This document shows positions 38,051 to 51,100 of a stretch of 64,000 nucleotides of DNA, in pieces (within the stretch, counting starts at the first letter, position 1; every line of letters begins with the position of its first letter). The translations under genes and the position numbers were made by a program. The stretch is from Burhinus oedicnemus. Lineage: Eukaryota; Chordata; Aves; Charadriiformes; Burhinidae. The stretch covers positions 1,023,137 to 1,087,136 of the forward strand of contig VFFE01006970.1 in assembly GCA_008921705.1 (NCBI GenBank), in the 5' to 3' direction. The notes below the pieces were generated by a model, which saw nothing but the letters and a program-made list of their open reading frames with translations, had not been told where the DNA came from and made no database searches.

Positions 38051-39674
38051 AAAAGATTTTTCTTTCCTCTTATGAGCTCCTTCCGATGTAAATCTTTCCT
38101 TTTAAACCCGCTACCGACCAGTTCCTCCTCCTGCCTTTCTCAGTGACCATTAGGCTGAAAGACCATCCCTTTCAGTCTCCTCTCAGACTACCAGTGCTGA
38201 TCCCTGTAGATTTCTACAAGGACTGTGCTTGCTTCAGAACAGCTCCTAGAGTTAGGCACTGGTGTCCAAAACCGCTGAGACCCTGTTCAACAGCTTGGTC
38301 AACCAAGTTCATCCCAGGGCACATAACTTATTCCTGCAGATAATCCAACTTCTGTGCTGCTTAAACGCTGCCATCACCAGTTTTGTATCCTCCTGACAGC
38401 ACAAAAAGGGAAAGCATAGCCAGCCAGTAACTGACACACCAGCATAGCCTTACATGCTATTTTTTAAATCAAACCTGTTTTCTACTGTCACAGTCTCCAG
38501 CTTTTTATTCTATTCCATTTCTAGAAGGAAGGAAGGAGGGGAAACCAGAAGTAAAACCAAAGGGGAATACCTTACATGCTTTGCAGAAATGAAGAAAGCT
38601 ATTTTCAAAACATTTTCTGATGAACCACAGGTATCACAGAGCTGGTATTTTTATGAAAGTAAGACTAGTGAAGAAAAGTGAGAGGAAAGTCACAGGTCAG
38701 CCTCAACAAGCTGTCCCCCTGCACAGAGATAGTCACCCCAGTACAGGTGTTAAACTAACCCAGAAGGGGCAAGGTGCCTGGATCTGCTCCTCGAGCTCTC
38801 AGCAGAGTTACATGGTTCTTACCGTACTCACCAATGCCCATCAGTTGAGCCCAAACAACTTTGATCATTACTAGTTTTGTCATAGAGAAACACCCACTTT
38901 AGGGAAGGAGGAGGAGGGGAGAGCTCATGCAGCACATGTGATGTATAGTACACAAACACACCTGTAAGGAATTTTAGCTTCATCATAAAGGATTTTCCCA
39001 ATTGCAGTTATGGGAAACATAGCGGCCATTGGTTTGCATGATTGTAGCAAAGTACTACTTACACCACAATACAGACATGCTATTAAATGTATCCATCTTG
39101 AAAATGAGCTTTCAGTGCAGTGAAACATTTCTAATCAATAATTTGTAGTTTGTGATCATTTTAAATTGCAACAGTGCCTAGCCCTACCACAAGAATCCAA
39201 ACAATGGCACTTAAAACAAAAGAAAAAAGCCCAACTTGTCTAATTTTCAGTTTATTGTGTACCAAATTTATGGAAGCTTGTACAGATAAATATTTCTTTC
39301 TAGTCAAGCACAAATATACAAACAATAAATCAACTTCATCATGAAAAAAGTTTATTTATTTCATCAAATTATTGGAAATACTCACTGAAGAGGAAAAAAA
39401 ATCAGTAGCTTTACATTAATGTCAATAGAACTCGAATCACAAAACTGTCAAAGATAGCTTATCAGTTACTTTAAATAGGCATTCAATAATTGAAGTACCA
39501 TGAGGAATAATTACAGGCTATATTAAGATGACAGGAGTTTAAAGTCATAAAGCTAAGAGTACATGCCATAAAGTGCGAAAGACACATTGAATGAGTCCCA
39601 ATTTCCTTTGCATCTGTTCCTACCCCCACATTTCTCCTCCCTCTTATCTATGTACAAAGAACAATCAAGTACCT
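38051..39674. other. Unique sequence, no gene seen
   Basis: Unique DNA with a short GGAA-type purine run near 38524-38540. No recognisable coding segment. Confidence 0.5.
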
Positions 39675-39774
39675 TCACAGAATCACAGAATCACCAGGGT
39701 TGGAAGGGACCTATGGAGATCATCTAGTCCAACCCCCCCGCCAGAGCAGGGTCACTAGAGCAGGTTGCACAGGC
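39675..39774 (-). mobile_element. CR1 LINE, very short 3' fragment
   Basis: Only the last 100 or so bases of a CR1 3' UTR are present: TCACAGAA units, then 'GGGTTGGAAGGGACC', 'CATCTAGTCCAACCCCCC' and 'GCAGGTTGCACAGG'. It belongs to the same subfamily as the copies at 1134 and 30281. Severe 5' truncation is common for CR1. Confidence 0.93.
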
Positions 39775-40376
39775 AATCTAAATCAGGTTTTTTTTAGATC
39801 TTTGGAAAAATGCAAACGCACACACCTGACCTGAGAAAGAAGCATCAGTAAAACTTCCCTTGTACCTATCATCAACTGGGAAGTGTCTTCACCAGAGTGA
39901 AACTGCCCAGAAATGCACCTGTGTGGCAAAGAGAGCAGATGAAGGGAAGAAGATGCTCCTTACACAGTCTCTCCTGACATATCAGTAATATCACGCTATT
40001 CATGCTAAATTTCTGGAACATTAGTGTTTCCCACAGCCCATAAAATTTCGAGCACCATCTCTGAAAAGTACGTATCCCATCAGGAGACCATCTCACTTGA
40101 AGACAGGCAGTTTTTCTCTCCTTCCTTTCCACCAGCTTAGACAAGGCATCAAAAGACATAAAAAACTCTGTAGAATAAAGAACCAGACAAAACACAGGGT
40201 GCTTGGTCTGATTTTGGATGTCTCTGCTCTCACTAGTCTGGGGTTTTCCTTCACCCATATGTCTCTCTTTTTCCACAGATTGTAAAGTCACCAGTTCCAC
40301 CACCTTTGTATCTCCCAAGCACTTCTCACCAATGAGACTGCTTACAGCATTGTCCAAGCAGAGTTTGCCTGGATGT
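39775..40376. other. Spacer with a 161-codon minus-strand open frame
   Basis: Between two CR1 fragments, the minus strand is open from 40357 to 39872 (161 codons, starting at an ATG). It is the longest frame in the window outside repeats and the CpG island. The product has no domain I recognise. It is Cys- and Lys-containing, with a weakly hydrophobic C-terminal third and no clear signal peptide. The frame has no CR1 or retroviral motif. It could be a fragment of an old gene or repeat, or chance. Confidence 0.2.
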
Positions 40377-40699
40377 TCACAGAATCACATAATCACAGAA
40401 TTGTTTTGGTTGGAAGAGCCCTTTAAGGTCATCAAGTCCAACCGTTAACCTAGCACTGCCAAGTTATGACTAAACCATGTCCCTCAGCACTACAGCAACA
40501 CATCTTTTAAATACCTCCAGGGATGGTGACTCAACCACCTCCCTGGGCAGCCTGTTCCAATGCCTTACAAACTTTTCAGCGAAGAAATTTTTCATAATAT
40601 CCAACCTAAACCTCCCCTGGCGCAACTTGAGGCCATTTCCTCTTGTCCTATCGCCTGTTACTTGGGAGAAGAGACAGACACTCACCTCACTACAACCTC
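40377..40699 (-). mobile_element. CR1 LINE, 5'-truncated 3' end (different subfamily)
   Basis: A reverse-orientation CR1 with TCACAGAATCACATAATCAC at its 3' edge and 'TTGGTTGGAAGAGCCCTTT' instead of the usual GGGACC block, which marks another subfamily. The minus frame 40470-40685 carries [19 protein letters not shown] and [19 protein letters not shown], the usual ORF2 C-terminus. The CR1 match ends with CACTACAACCTC at about 40699 and is directly followed by a minisatellite. Confidence 0.94.
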
Positions 40700-40799
40700 A
40701 TGCTACTTTTACCATGTTACCATGCTTCTTTTACCATGTTGCCATGTTACCATGCTCCTTTTCAGCCATGTCACCATGCTCCTGTTCAGCCATGTCTTT
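40700..40799. repeat. Minisatellite-like array (ACCATGTT/ACCATGCTCC)
   Basis: Degenerate units of about 20-30 bases are built from TTTTACCATGTT, ACCATGCTCC and TTCAGCCATGTC words. It abuts the 5'-truncated edge of the CR1 copy. The plus-strand frame across it reads as repeated Met-Leu-Leu-rich peptide and is not a gene. Confidence 0.8.
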
Positions 40800-43700
40800 G
40801 CAGAGAGGTACAGGCCAACACTCCATCAACTGGAAACTGAACAACCTCACATGAGGTTTATTGCCATGAAAAAAAAAGTTTCTGAGGAATATATGAAAAT
40901 TATAAGCAGAAAAAGAAAGCGTAATATATTACCACTGCTATTTAGTGGCAAACCACTAACTCCGCAGTTCATTGCTGTGAGAGACCAAAGATCTTTTCTC
41001 CCTGCAGTGAAACAGCCCAAATTTTACAGCAGTTACAACTGAAGTATATGATGGCAAACAGGAGAATATAATGGAAAAAATCATGCAGGAACATAGAAAT
41101 TGTTTTAATTTACATAAAAACTAGCCATCACTTCACATGGCTAAACATTAGCACTAATATATACAAAGATAAAATTATGTAAGCAGAGGCTACTATTCCT
41201 GTATTTAGTGTCCTAAACAAGTGGCTTGAATTCCACAAGCAAGGAGCTTCTTCAAGTCCACATAACCTTTACTATAATTTCAGATGACTCTGAAAATCTG
41301 ATTACTTCTATTTAGGATCTCACGTGCATATTTTTAGGCAGAAATGCAAGCCACACAGAGTGAATGTTTTGGCCTACAGATAAATTTGACAGTGAAATGC
41401 ACCTACAAAGGGATCCACAGGATAGGGCAATAGCAGTGTTTTCCAGATCAATGTCACTGTAGTTGTTTTGATTTATCTGGCTTGAAAGAAGGCAGTGCAT
41501 CTTTTCAGACTTCTGTATCTTTTTTTTCTCTGGCATTCTTCATTTTATTCCATCTAAAGATCTATGTTCCAGCTTATGCTGGAAGTTGTGTTATCAGTCT
41601 AATAATTAGTCCTATTAATCAGTTTAACAATTAGTTCCTACTGAAGTGAAACTTCTTCTTTACATGCTATTTTCCCTTTTACTACTGGAAAAATGTATTT
41701 TATCTGATTTGAAATTTGCTTCTTTTCTTAGCTCTTTGCTTTTCTTAGCTTTTTCTTCTTTCCTCGTCCTTTTGAGGAAGACCAAGGTTTGCATTTAAAA
41801 TTAAACACTCCAAGCAAAATCATCATCAGTTCTCAGTAGTACATTACTGTACTGTAGTACATTACTGTACTCAGAGTATACTATATAGCTCAGTAACTAC
41901 CTGAAATACCAGACATTTTCATCTCTATAATTTCCACGAGGGGCTGACAGGTACCTTTATTCAGCCTTACACTTTAAAGATATACTTAGCCTTGAAATGT
42001 ATTGACCTGCAAATAAAGCAAGATTTTTTCCTCAGAAGTTCCACAGACATTGACTATATTGTGACCGTATTGTGATTATACTGCTAACAATCATAATATC
42101 TCATGCTATGTGATACAATTGAAGTTTGCAAACACTGTTACTAGTTGCAGGGTAGGAAATACTTCAACTGAAAACCAGTATGATTGGATTATTTTTCCCA
42201 ACACTGAAAAAGCAAAATCTTTGTATACAGATTTCTGTATAAAGAGTTCTCTACAAATACTGATTTGTTTATTTTCATATCACTGTTAAATAGGGGGATC
42301 CCTGAGCTACTTTTTGATTAACATACCTCAGAAAACAGGCTGTGTGGAGAGTGCTTTGGGTCAGAAAAGCCCTCCTTAAGTCATGTCTGCTTCTGAGAAG
42401 TTTAAAACAAGAAAGTTATTTCCTCAAGTCTCCAAGTGAACCAGGCTTCAGAGAGAGTATTCCCTCCTGGGAAGCTGCTGCTAAACCCAGACATTAGGAG
42501 TACATCTGTAACTACTGAATTCAAAAAGCAATGTTCTGCATGTTATCTTTGAAGTTTATCTCAAGGCCCAATGGGTATAAACATAAGCAAGTCTTACAAA
42601 TTCTCCCCGCAAAATTCCACCATACCTACCCCAGGCAACCACTTGTGCACATGGGGACTCTCAAAATACTTTATACATGTCTAAGTATACATGCAAACTG
42701 TGAAGAAGTAGACACTGACAAGCAAAGAAACAGATTAACCCTGCAGACCTTGAGGGGAAAAAAAAGGCTGTTTTCTTTGGATGGAGACTTAAGCCACCAC
42801 TTCCTCAGTGAGTTTAATACTGTCCTCCCACACTAGGTTTATTTTTTGTTACTTTAATTCTTTCCTGTGGCACAGCCTGAAGTGCCTTCTACTGCGTGCT
42901 TGGCAGTCGCTCTTTCACTGTCCAGCTGCTTTCTCTTGCCATTGACACTGGGATGCCTTTTCCATCAATGGATAAAATTTACAAGCACATTACAAGCAAA
43001 ATTACAGGCAGTCTTCCTGCTCAACAGGAACAGTATTGAATTATGATTTCCAGAGGAGTATCTTCCACAAACAATGTATGCAGTTTCTCATTTCCTCTTG
43101 GCAAGAATGGTATATCCAATCTCTGCTAATTGCTTCCTGTAGACACACTTCTAAATAATAATTTCCACCAAAAAAAAAAAAAAGTAAGATGTTGATTATT
43201 TTAGGCAAATCATTCTCAGTTTAAACTACCCATGGGGAAACAACCTGAGACACAGCATAGTAGTAGAACCTTAATGTTATCTCCTTCTGTTGAACACAGC
43301 AGGATTTTGCAGATGTTTAATTCATCACCATATGATGACTGGCACAGGTAAAAGTGGTCAGAACAATTTCCTGTTAGATCAGCTTTGAAAATTACACCTA
43401 AGTTATCTTTCAAAAACAGTTTGTTTCTTAACCTAGAAGTGAGTAAGTTAAATGTCCTGACAAGACTTAGAGCTGCCCAATGTCAGCAATACTAATACGA
43501 GAGACTTTTCTCAGGTACATATTTTGGCAATATTCAACTTTGTCTCAAGCTGCAAAATTCAGACTCGGAGTAAACATGAGTAAATGTGCCAGACTCTAAA
43601 GGACCACAGAAGAAGCTGATAAATCAGTTCATGCCCATATTAAATGTGTCAGTGTTACCCAAACAGGTGCCATCTTGTGCATGAGGCACCTGATAAAAGT

Positions 43701-46613
43701 CAGGATATTTTAGATATTTCTACCGCTGGCTCTGGCTATAATCTGTTAGATGATACCTGCAGAGTATAGCCTTCTCATGCTTCCTATCCCTCCATCTATA
43801 TGCCCCAGACTTTCTAGAGTGCTTCCAGCGTGAGGTTCTGTTTAAAACACATTTTCATATGCATATCTCGCAAGCTACCTGTGAAAAACTAAAAAATTAC
43901 CACCACAGATTGTAAGTATGTATAATTGATATAAAGGTTACCCAAGTGACCACCCCTCCTCCTACTTGCCCATTCCTGAGTCCCCATAGCCGCTTTCTCT
44001 TCCCAATACACCCCTTGTCTCTGTTTATCTAAGGGATGCATTTCCAAGCACTACTTCTTTATAATGGTGCAAACTGAACACCTGCTGCAGCTGTATTTCT
44101 GTTTTTCATGAAGACACGAAGAATGGAACATGTGTAGCCAACAGGGATCTATTCTCAGTGCAGTAACATATGAAATATGGTCCACGTGACTAATACTCTC
44201 TACGCAGGGTGAGACAAAGAGGTTATCCCAATGGTGGGCTCCTCCACAGGGAGCCCTTCCAGGGCTGCTGCAGCTTAAAATAATGGTGGCACTACACTGA
44301 TCTTCAGCTGGTTTATAACTAAGATATATACCTTCCCTAATTGCCACCCAATTCCCATAACACAAAGTAAAATAGGACTAAAATCAGTCTAGCCTCTTCT
44401 TTTTTAATGACGGATCTGAATACAAATGCCAAGACTTGGGCAATGTGTGAGCTTGTGTAGTTCTGCCTGTACAAATGTACACAGAGTATTGGATCCAAGT
44501 TTAATACTACACTGAGATTATACTGGTTGGTTAACTAGAAGCTGATGGCATGAGTCAGAAAAATTCCTTTTCAGTGGGCAGGGTTCTCTTATAAAAAAGA
44601 ACATTGCAGAAACCTATGTGGTGACAAGCAGCAGAAAACAAGATTAAAAAATCAGAGAAGGTTAAGACAAAAAAGAGGCCAGATACAAAAAGAGGGCTTT
44701 TTTTTACATCCGAAAGACACATAAACAGAAATATTGCCAATTTAGAGACAACCTTTGGGAGGTTAACTTCTTTAATTCAATTCTGCTTTAGGATGATGAG
44801 CCACAGATAAATGCATGGCTGACTACGTTGACTGCATAGTGAATTTCATCTCTTGCTTTCTGAGTGCCATTCAGTTAGCTCTGGTTTTGACTTCTTAGTT
44901 TGCTGCTGCTTCGGTGGTAGCAGGAACTTTTTGGCTATTGTTTGTTTGCTTGAATTCATTACTCCTTTATCACTTGACAACAGCTATAGTTTCCATTTTT
45001 TTCAGTGGGAAACACCAGAGAGGTTTAAGACCTCATTTTTGACAGGCATCTTTTTGAAAACTACTAAAAAAGGGAGTGGGTTGTTACACATAATTTTCTT
45101 ACTTTATGAAAATAAACTGCTCTTGGCTTTTTTAAGAGGAAAAAAAATTTGCAATTCAGTTAATACTTGCAAATCCAATAAATCTGTGTATGTTGATTAA
45201 TTTCTAGACCCAGTGTATTTTCATAACACTTTGACCTCCAAACTCTTGCAGATATTTGCTGCATCATGAGATACTGGGCTTACACAACAACATACATCAA
45301 GAGTTAAAAAAAATACCATAAATAATAATAACCCAAAATTTCACAGAACTAAAAATGGCAAAAGTCTAAATCTCCTAATTACTTAGCAATACCTTTCTAT
45401 ATTGTTTAACAATGACTGAGGACAGTAAGAGTCTGATCTTACTCCCATGAGACACTACAGGAACCTTGGCACGCACTTTAGTGAAATTACAAGCAAGTCT
45501 TTAATTATTTCTATATTTAGAATCTTATGTTGCAAGCCAGTGGATATAATGAAATGCCATATTCAGTGACTTCAGCTCCATTTGACATCCATATACTTGA
45601 AAAGCACCTGTGTCTTTTTTTTCCTTTCTGGCCTCATTCAAATGCAGCAATCACTAAGTATCAGAAGGGACAGACCACAGGCTACACATTAATCAAGGTG
45701 CTGTAAACAGGAACAACCCTCATTCTAAACGATCTATGGTTTATACCATCTAACGCACTCCAAACACTCGGCTTTTACAAATTCATTTAATAGGCCTGTC
45801 ACTGCAATACAGAGAGTGGGCTACCTCTGATTCATTCTAATCATATGAAAGTCACGCACTTTGCTCTCACATATGGTTAGCAGCCTACAGTAATTGTTCC
45901 AACCCTCAGTGATGAGTTTACTTTATACTTTATTTTGCATACAAATGTATAAATCCATTAGACCAATTCCAGACCACCAGATTTTGGTCAAACCACACAG
46001 CGGATGATCTGAGACAGGATGTGATCAAGCCAACACAGCAAACATTCAAAAACACACAATTAGGGAAATGGTCACCTGGAAGGGTAATATCACTTAGTCC
46101 TGCCTTTTTCTGCTTTATGTTCCCAGTCTTCTTAGTGTCCAGCTGTCTTCAAACACCAACATAATAACATGAACTCTCATCCTGCACTGCCTTTCAGAGT
46201 TGGTACCTATAAACAAGTTCTGCAGATAGGGAAATATATTACAGCAGTTTGTACCTCCAGTGTTGGGAAAGGACAGACTTAGATGATTATCTGCATAAGT
46301 CTCTAGCTGACTGGCCTTTATAAAAAAACCAGAATTATTTAATTCAAAAAGAAGTGTTTTCTGCCTGGGAAGAAGCACGGTGGTGTTTTCTGGTTTTACA
46401 TAGATACAAGCATCTCCTGAATGTCCCAGGTTACTGAAGATATTAGACAGCAACTAAAATAATTAACATTTTTTAAGTCCATGAGATTAGATACATGACA
46501 GTTAAAAATTTTGAGGAAAAATGGCTGGGGCACTGTCTCGGAGAATATTCTCCAATAGAACAAACCACAAACTAAGAGGGAACCAGTACAGACCATGTCT
46601 TTGGATTCCAGAG
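40800..46613. other. Long unique stretch, no gene seen
   Basis: AT-rich unique DNA. It contains an 18-bp-period duplication at 41837-41871 (GTACATTACTGTACT twice) and a run of about 15 A near 43170-43184. The open frames, up to 115 codons (44853-45200, 44051-44365), have no recognisable family. Confidence 0.5.
41837..41871. repeat. Two-copy 18-bp tandem duplication
   Basis: GTACATTACTGTACT begins at 41839 and again at 41857. Each unit is close to an inverted repeat (GTAC...GTAC), so the pair could extrude hairpins. Confidence 0.7.
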
Positions 46614-47266
46614 TTCACAGAATCACAGACTGGCTGAGGCTGGAGGGCACCTCTGGAGATCACCCAGTCCAACACCCTGCTCAAAGCAGGGTCAGCTACA
46701 GCAGGTTGTACAGGGCCGTGCCCAGTCAGGTGATGAGTACCTTCAAGAATGGAGACTCTACAACCTCTCTGGACAACCTGTGCCAGTGTTTGACCACCAC
46801 CACAGTAAAAATATCTTTTCTTACGTTTACATGCAATTCCATATATTTCTATTTGTGCCTATTGCCTCTCCCCCTGCTACTGGGAAGAGTCTGGCTCCAC
46901 CTTCTTTACTCACCCCCATCAGGTATTTAGACACATTGATGACATTTGCCCTGAGCCTTCTCTTCTACAGGCTGAACAGTCCCAGCTCTCTCAGCCTCTT
47001 CTCATATGACAGATGCTCCAATTCCTTAATCATCTTTGTGGCCTTTTGCTGGACTTGCTCCAATATGTGCATGCCTCTCTCCTACTGGGGAGCTAATACA
47101 GCCTAGGACTAACAGAGTCCTGTACCAATACAGCCCAGGATGTTATTGCTTTTCTTTGCTGCAAGGGCAAACTGCTGTCTCATGTTCAACTTCTTGACTA
47201 CCTAGACTATGAGACGGTTTTCCACCAGCCTTCATTGCTATATGGGGTTATTTCTTCCAAGATACA
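46614..47266 (-). mobile_element. CR1 LINE, diverged 3' part
   Basis: A reverse-orientation CR1 starts with TTCACAGAATCACAGAC and 'GGCTGGAGGGCACCTCTGG' at its 3' edge. Complements of ORF2 C-terminal blocks then follow in order: 'AACCTCTCTGGACAACCTG' near 46760-46780, 'CCTTCTCTTCTACAGGCTGAAC' type near 46957-46978, and 'CTGCAAGGGCAAACTGC' near 47159-47175. Many substitutions and small indels disrupt the frame, and it is older than the copies at 1134 or 30281. It ends near 47266 at 'ATATGGGGTTATTTCTTCC', the part of ORF2 encoding the LGRNN-like segment. Confidence 0.92.
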
Positions 47267-47379
47267 ATAAAGGAATGATTCCTTCCACAAGATAAAGGGA
47301 ATAGCACAATGCATAACTGTACTAAATAGAGTGAGGATTGGTTGACGGACAGGTCTCAACAAATGTCAAGACCACTGTG

Positions 47380-48170
47380 CTGTGGGAATCTTTTTGCCAA
47401 GACTGGCAGGGACTGACCACGAGTGCTCATGTGAACCCGTATCTTTATGAATAACCCAGAAGAAAAGGTCCAACATTTTCAGATGACAAAAGGGCAACAG
47501 AGTGCAAATGAATTGTGGCAACAGATCAGATTGATTAGTGAAATAGGTTCATTTAAATAACATCAATTTTAATATAGCCAAATACAAATCTCGTTAAAAA
47601 GAACATATGACAAAGCACATAATAGATGGAGGCCTCTAATCTCAAATTTAGAAGGATGCTAGGGATCACGGTAGATTACTGACTGAACTGAAGCTCCAAA
47701 TGCAATGCTATGACAAATGTGCTCACACTGCAAGTGAAGAATTGGAAGTGACTTAGGAAAAACTGCAAGAAAGACGCAAGTTCAGAAAATATGCAACTAT
47801 GACTAAGTAATTTAATCTATCCAAGAGAATGTTTAATTAGCCCTCTTGATCAGAGTAGAGAAGCACCACCATCAGAAAGACATTTCTGATAGAAATCTTA
47901 GCATAATGAATATCAGAGAGAAATTTGGAGTAGAAACAAGGCATACTGTTGCAACTGTAAGGGCAAATGACTTCTGAGGAGAGCTCACTAGAAATCCATG
48001 CTACTATCCACTTTATGCAAATCAAGACAAGATATTTTTCTATACAATGGCATAGCAAAAAAAAAAAAAATTACAGGCTTGATGCAGGATTTGAGTGAGG
48101 TTTTGCATCCTGGATCATAGACAAGGCCAAGGTATGTGATCCCTTCTGCCCTTAAAAATCTTTGAATCTA
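47380..48170 (+). mobile_element. Possible ancient CR1/L3-like relic
   Basis: The right end, 'GTGATCCCTTCTGCCC' followed by AAAAATCTTTGAATCTA, closely resembles the 3' terminus of old CR1/L3-type LINEs (the 'GATCCCTTC..GCCCT' and ATCTATGA tail). Upstream, 'TTTTCAGATGAC' at 47477 could be the FADD-encoding segment. 'AATTTTAATATAGCCAAATAC' near 47568 fits the 'F N..K' region, and 'AGAAGGATGCTAGGG' near 47651 the 'ERDLG' region. The order and plus orientation are right, but identity is low and no frame survives. If true, it lies head-to-head with the CR1 at 46614-47266. Confidence 0.5.
48057..48070. repeat. Poly-A tract
   Basis: A run of about 14 A lies within the suspected CR1 relic. It could be an expanded internal A-tract. 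Confidence 0.75.
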
Positions 48171-51100
48171 AAGTCACACTTGAGGTCTGTGGCAGAAGGA
48201 GCATTTTACCACAGTCCAAAAATTTATCCCCAGACCAATCTTTCTTCTGAGTCAACAAGCTAGGTAATGTCTTCTTTTCACAGGAGGCGAACTGTTTTGA
48301 CAGAGGTCATGTTTTCACGTTTGTTTTCTTCTGTTTAATATTTAGCCAACACTGAAACATTTGAGAGCAGTTTCACACAGTCATTAACCTCGCGTGCACC
48401 CTGATTCTGCCTGGCTGATGTAAGCAGTTCAGATCAGTCACACTCAGGTGTGACTCTGGCATTAGTACAATTGCCTTTAGACTCAGAACCTGATACTCTA
48501 CTTACCTCAGCTCTTGGTCTATTTTACTTTTTTCTAAAGTGATACCTAACTGTGAAACATAAACAGCCCATAGAGTTTTAATCAGTCAATGACATTTCTA
48601 GTTCTAGCTCTTTTTAGCCTTATTACTGAAAACAGATTCTAATACAGTGTGTTCCAGGCCAATACTCCAGCCAGCTTTTTGCTTATAATTGGCAATGCCA
48701 GGTATCCATAACAATTCTGCTGGTACTGATACAAATCACTTGTTATTTTATATGCTTTTTCAGCAGTCAAATTTGTGCAATTATTTTCCTTTTGCATCCA
48801 TAAGTATCATGAGTATCATGGTATGCCAGGCAGTCATTTCTCACGTGCTCTGTGGAAATGGTGAAATTTTGCAGTTTCACAATGCACAACCACTATTCTC
48901 CTATAAAAGTAATAGCTCCTTGGGATTCCTGGTTAATATTTTCTGTATGAAGGCAGAGCAGTTGCACTGACATCAATTTGAAAGAATCTTTGTAATCACA
49001 AGTGTAGCCCCCATCTCCTTGCTTTATTGTCCAGTCTTTTCACTGGTAGATTAGGACAGCTGAGATTGACTAGCAACGAACATCATTATTCACTTGTAAA
49101 ATCACTGCCAGTAAAATGACATCGCTTGTGGAACTGGCAAATACTGACCATCCAGCAGAGCTGAACACTGTCTAGTGAGCATTTTTCCCACTATGTGTGG
49201 GCAATTTTTGTTCAAACTATTTTTAAAATTTTACATAGGAAACTGCAGGTTATGACGCACAATTGGAACCACTGGGCTGTACCCTACTTTATCCTGATGT
49301 TTTCTTCCTGTCTCAATTCACATGTACTGTATTACCTACCTTACCCTAGTATCCTGACATCATGTCTTAATATTTGTTGTTCTCCCTGTGTTCTGGGCTG
49401 AGTGTTGGAACTGGAACCAAGTTTGGAAGCTACATGGAACATGATTAAGTTCTTTGAACCCAGCCAAGTCAGGAAGTTATTGCATCAAGAAAGTGATCTG
49501 GAGTCTTGTTTATTACCATGATAAACAGACTTTCAGCCACAGGGCTGAATAGTGCCTCTTACTGTTTCAGTCACTTAATAGGGGATAGAGTGTCTTATAG
49601 TTGATCGTTCAACTAGAAATGAAGCCAGCAGAGTCTTTGTGTAGCGTACGACCGGTCATTTAAGATCATAATATATGCTCAGTTCTCTACCAATGGAGAT
49701 CAACAAATCCTTGTCTCTGATATAACTGTAAGAAATTGTGAGCAGTTTGGGAACAAGATAATGCCAGGCACTAGCATTAAGTAGTTCTTAAACTGTCTGA
49801 ATCTGGGTAATTCCAGGCGAATAACCGGAGAGCAGTATGACGAATACGTCATCTCATGTTAAGCTTCTATGTACTGCCAATGTAAAAATAATCATTCTAG
49901 ACTTACTTCTCACACCAGGCCTATTTTAGGCAGCTCTATGAAAAGTCAGCTACCACCAAAATTCCTCCCAGTACGTCCAGTTTCAATGCAACCAGGGCAA
50001 AATTTGAGCAACCAGATTTGCTTCCTTAGCAGAAATTTTATACATCCATAGCATGACTAAGTGCAAACCCCTATCAAAATGCATTCCCATCATCCACAAT
50101 TATGTCCTTGAGTCAGAGAACTGCAAGTACAGTACATTCTGCTGTCTCTTTTGCTGCATCCATGCTGTTGATTCTCCCACCAGAAAAGTTTTCATGAGCA
50201 CCAAGCTGTTGTTATGACTCATAGTAAACACCAACGCAAAGTAAGCAGCCCAATGTTCTTCTTCCCTCATTTCACTCACACACATTCAGTTAGAAGGGAA
50301 AAGAAAAAAAGAGAAAGGAAAAAATAACAAAGATTCACTTCTTATAAGCTTGTAAGTCCATGGTGAGAAAAGAGAAGGCTGGAGAGGACTAGACAAGAGA
50401 CGAACAAAAATACCATAGCAATTCAACACATGGTGAGGAGGTGGAGTGGGATAACACCACAGAAATGAATGCTTATGACTCTCGCATCATCGCCCCCAAA
50501 ATAATCAGCCAAGAGAGATAATTACCAGGTTTAGCTTAACTATATATACATGTATATGTAGAAAGGAACAGAATGAAAGGAGCTGATCAAAACCTCCATC
50601 TCAAATGAGAGATGGGTTCAATCTATTACTTAGTAGCCAAACATAAGCTCTAGGTGAGATCAAACTCCGAACTGGAGTCGCAAGATTTCTGACAGCAGTG
50701 TTTGTCTTAACATCAATTGAGTGGGTTATGGCACAGTGGTAAGATCAAAGCCCACAACTCTAAAACGGTTTGTAAAAATCCTCAAACAGCACTTCTGAAT
50801 GTTAAGGTTTAAGAAGTTCATCGAAACCCAAGCTTCACTTATGAGCGTTACATACTGGTAAGAGAGAGCTACAACCCTGGAACCAAGGGGTTTAGTTGGA
50901 GAATACTGATGGGTTCTACCTGAGAAGTGAGGACAAAGACCCAGGGCTCTCCACAAGGCCAACCCATACCTGCTACTGTTGGTACTCCTTCATGAGTCTT
51001 AAACTACATGGATGACAAGATCTGTGGCAATAGCAGGTGCTCATCAACTTTGATAGTCAGACTACATTTTCTTCTGAATTCATATTTAGGAACATAATTT

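Noticed and set aside
40477..41042. 125- and 160-codon plus frames with Met-Leu-Leu-rich repeats
   Set aside because: They run through antisense CR1 and the ACCATG minisatellite, so the peptide repeat is a by-product.
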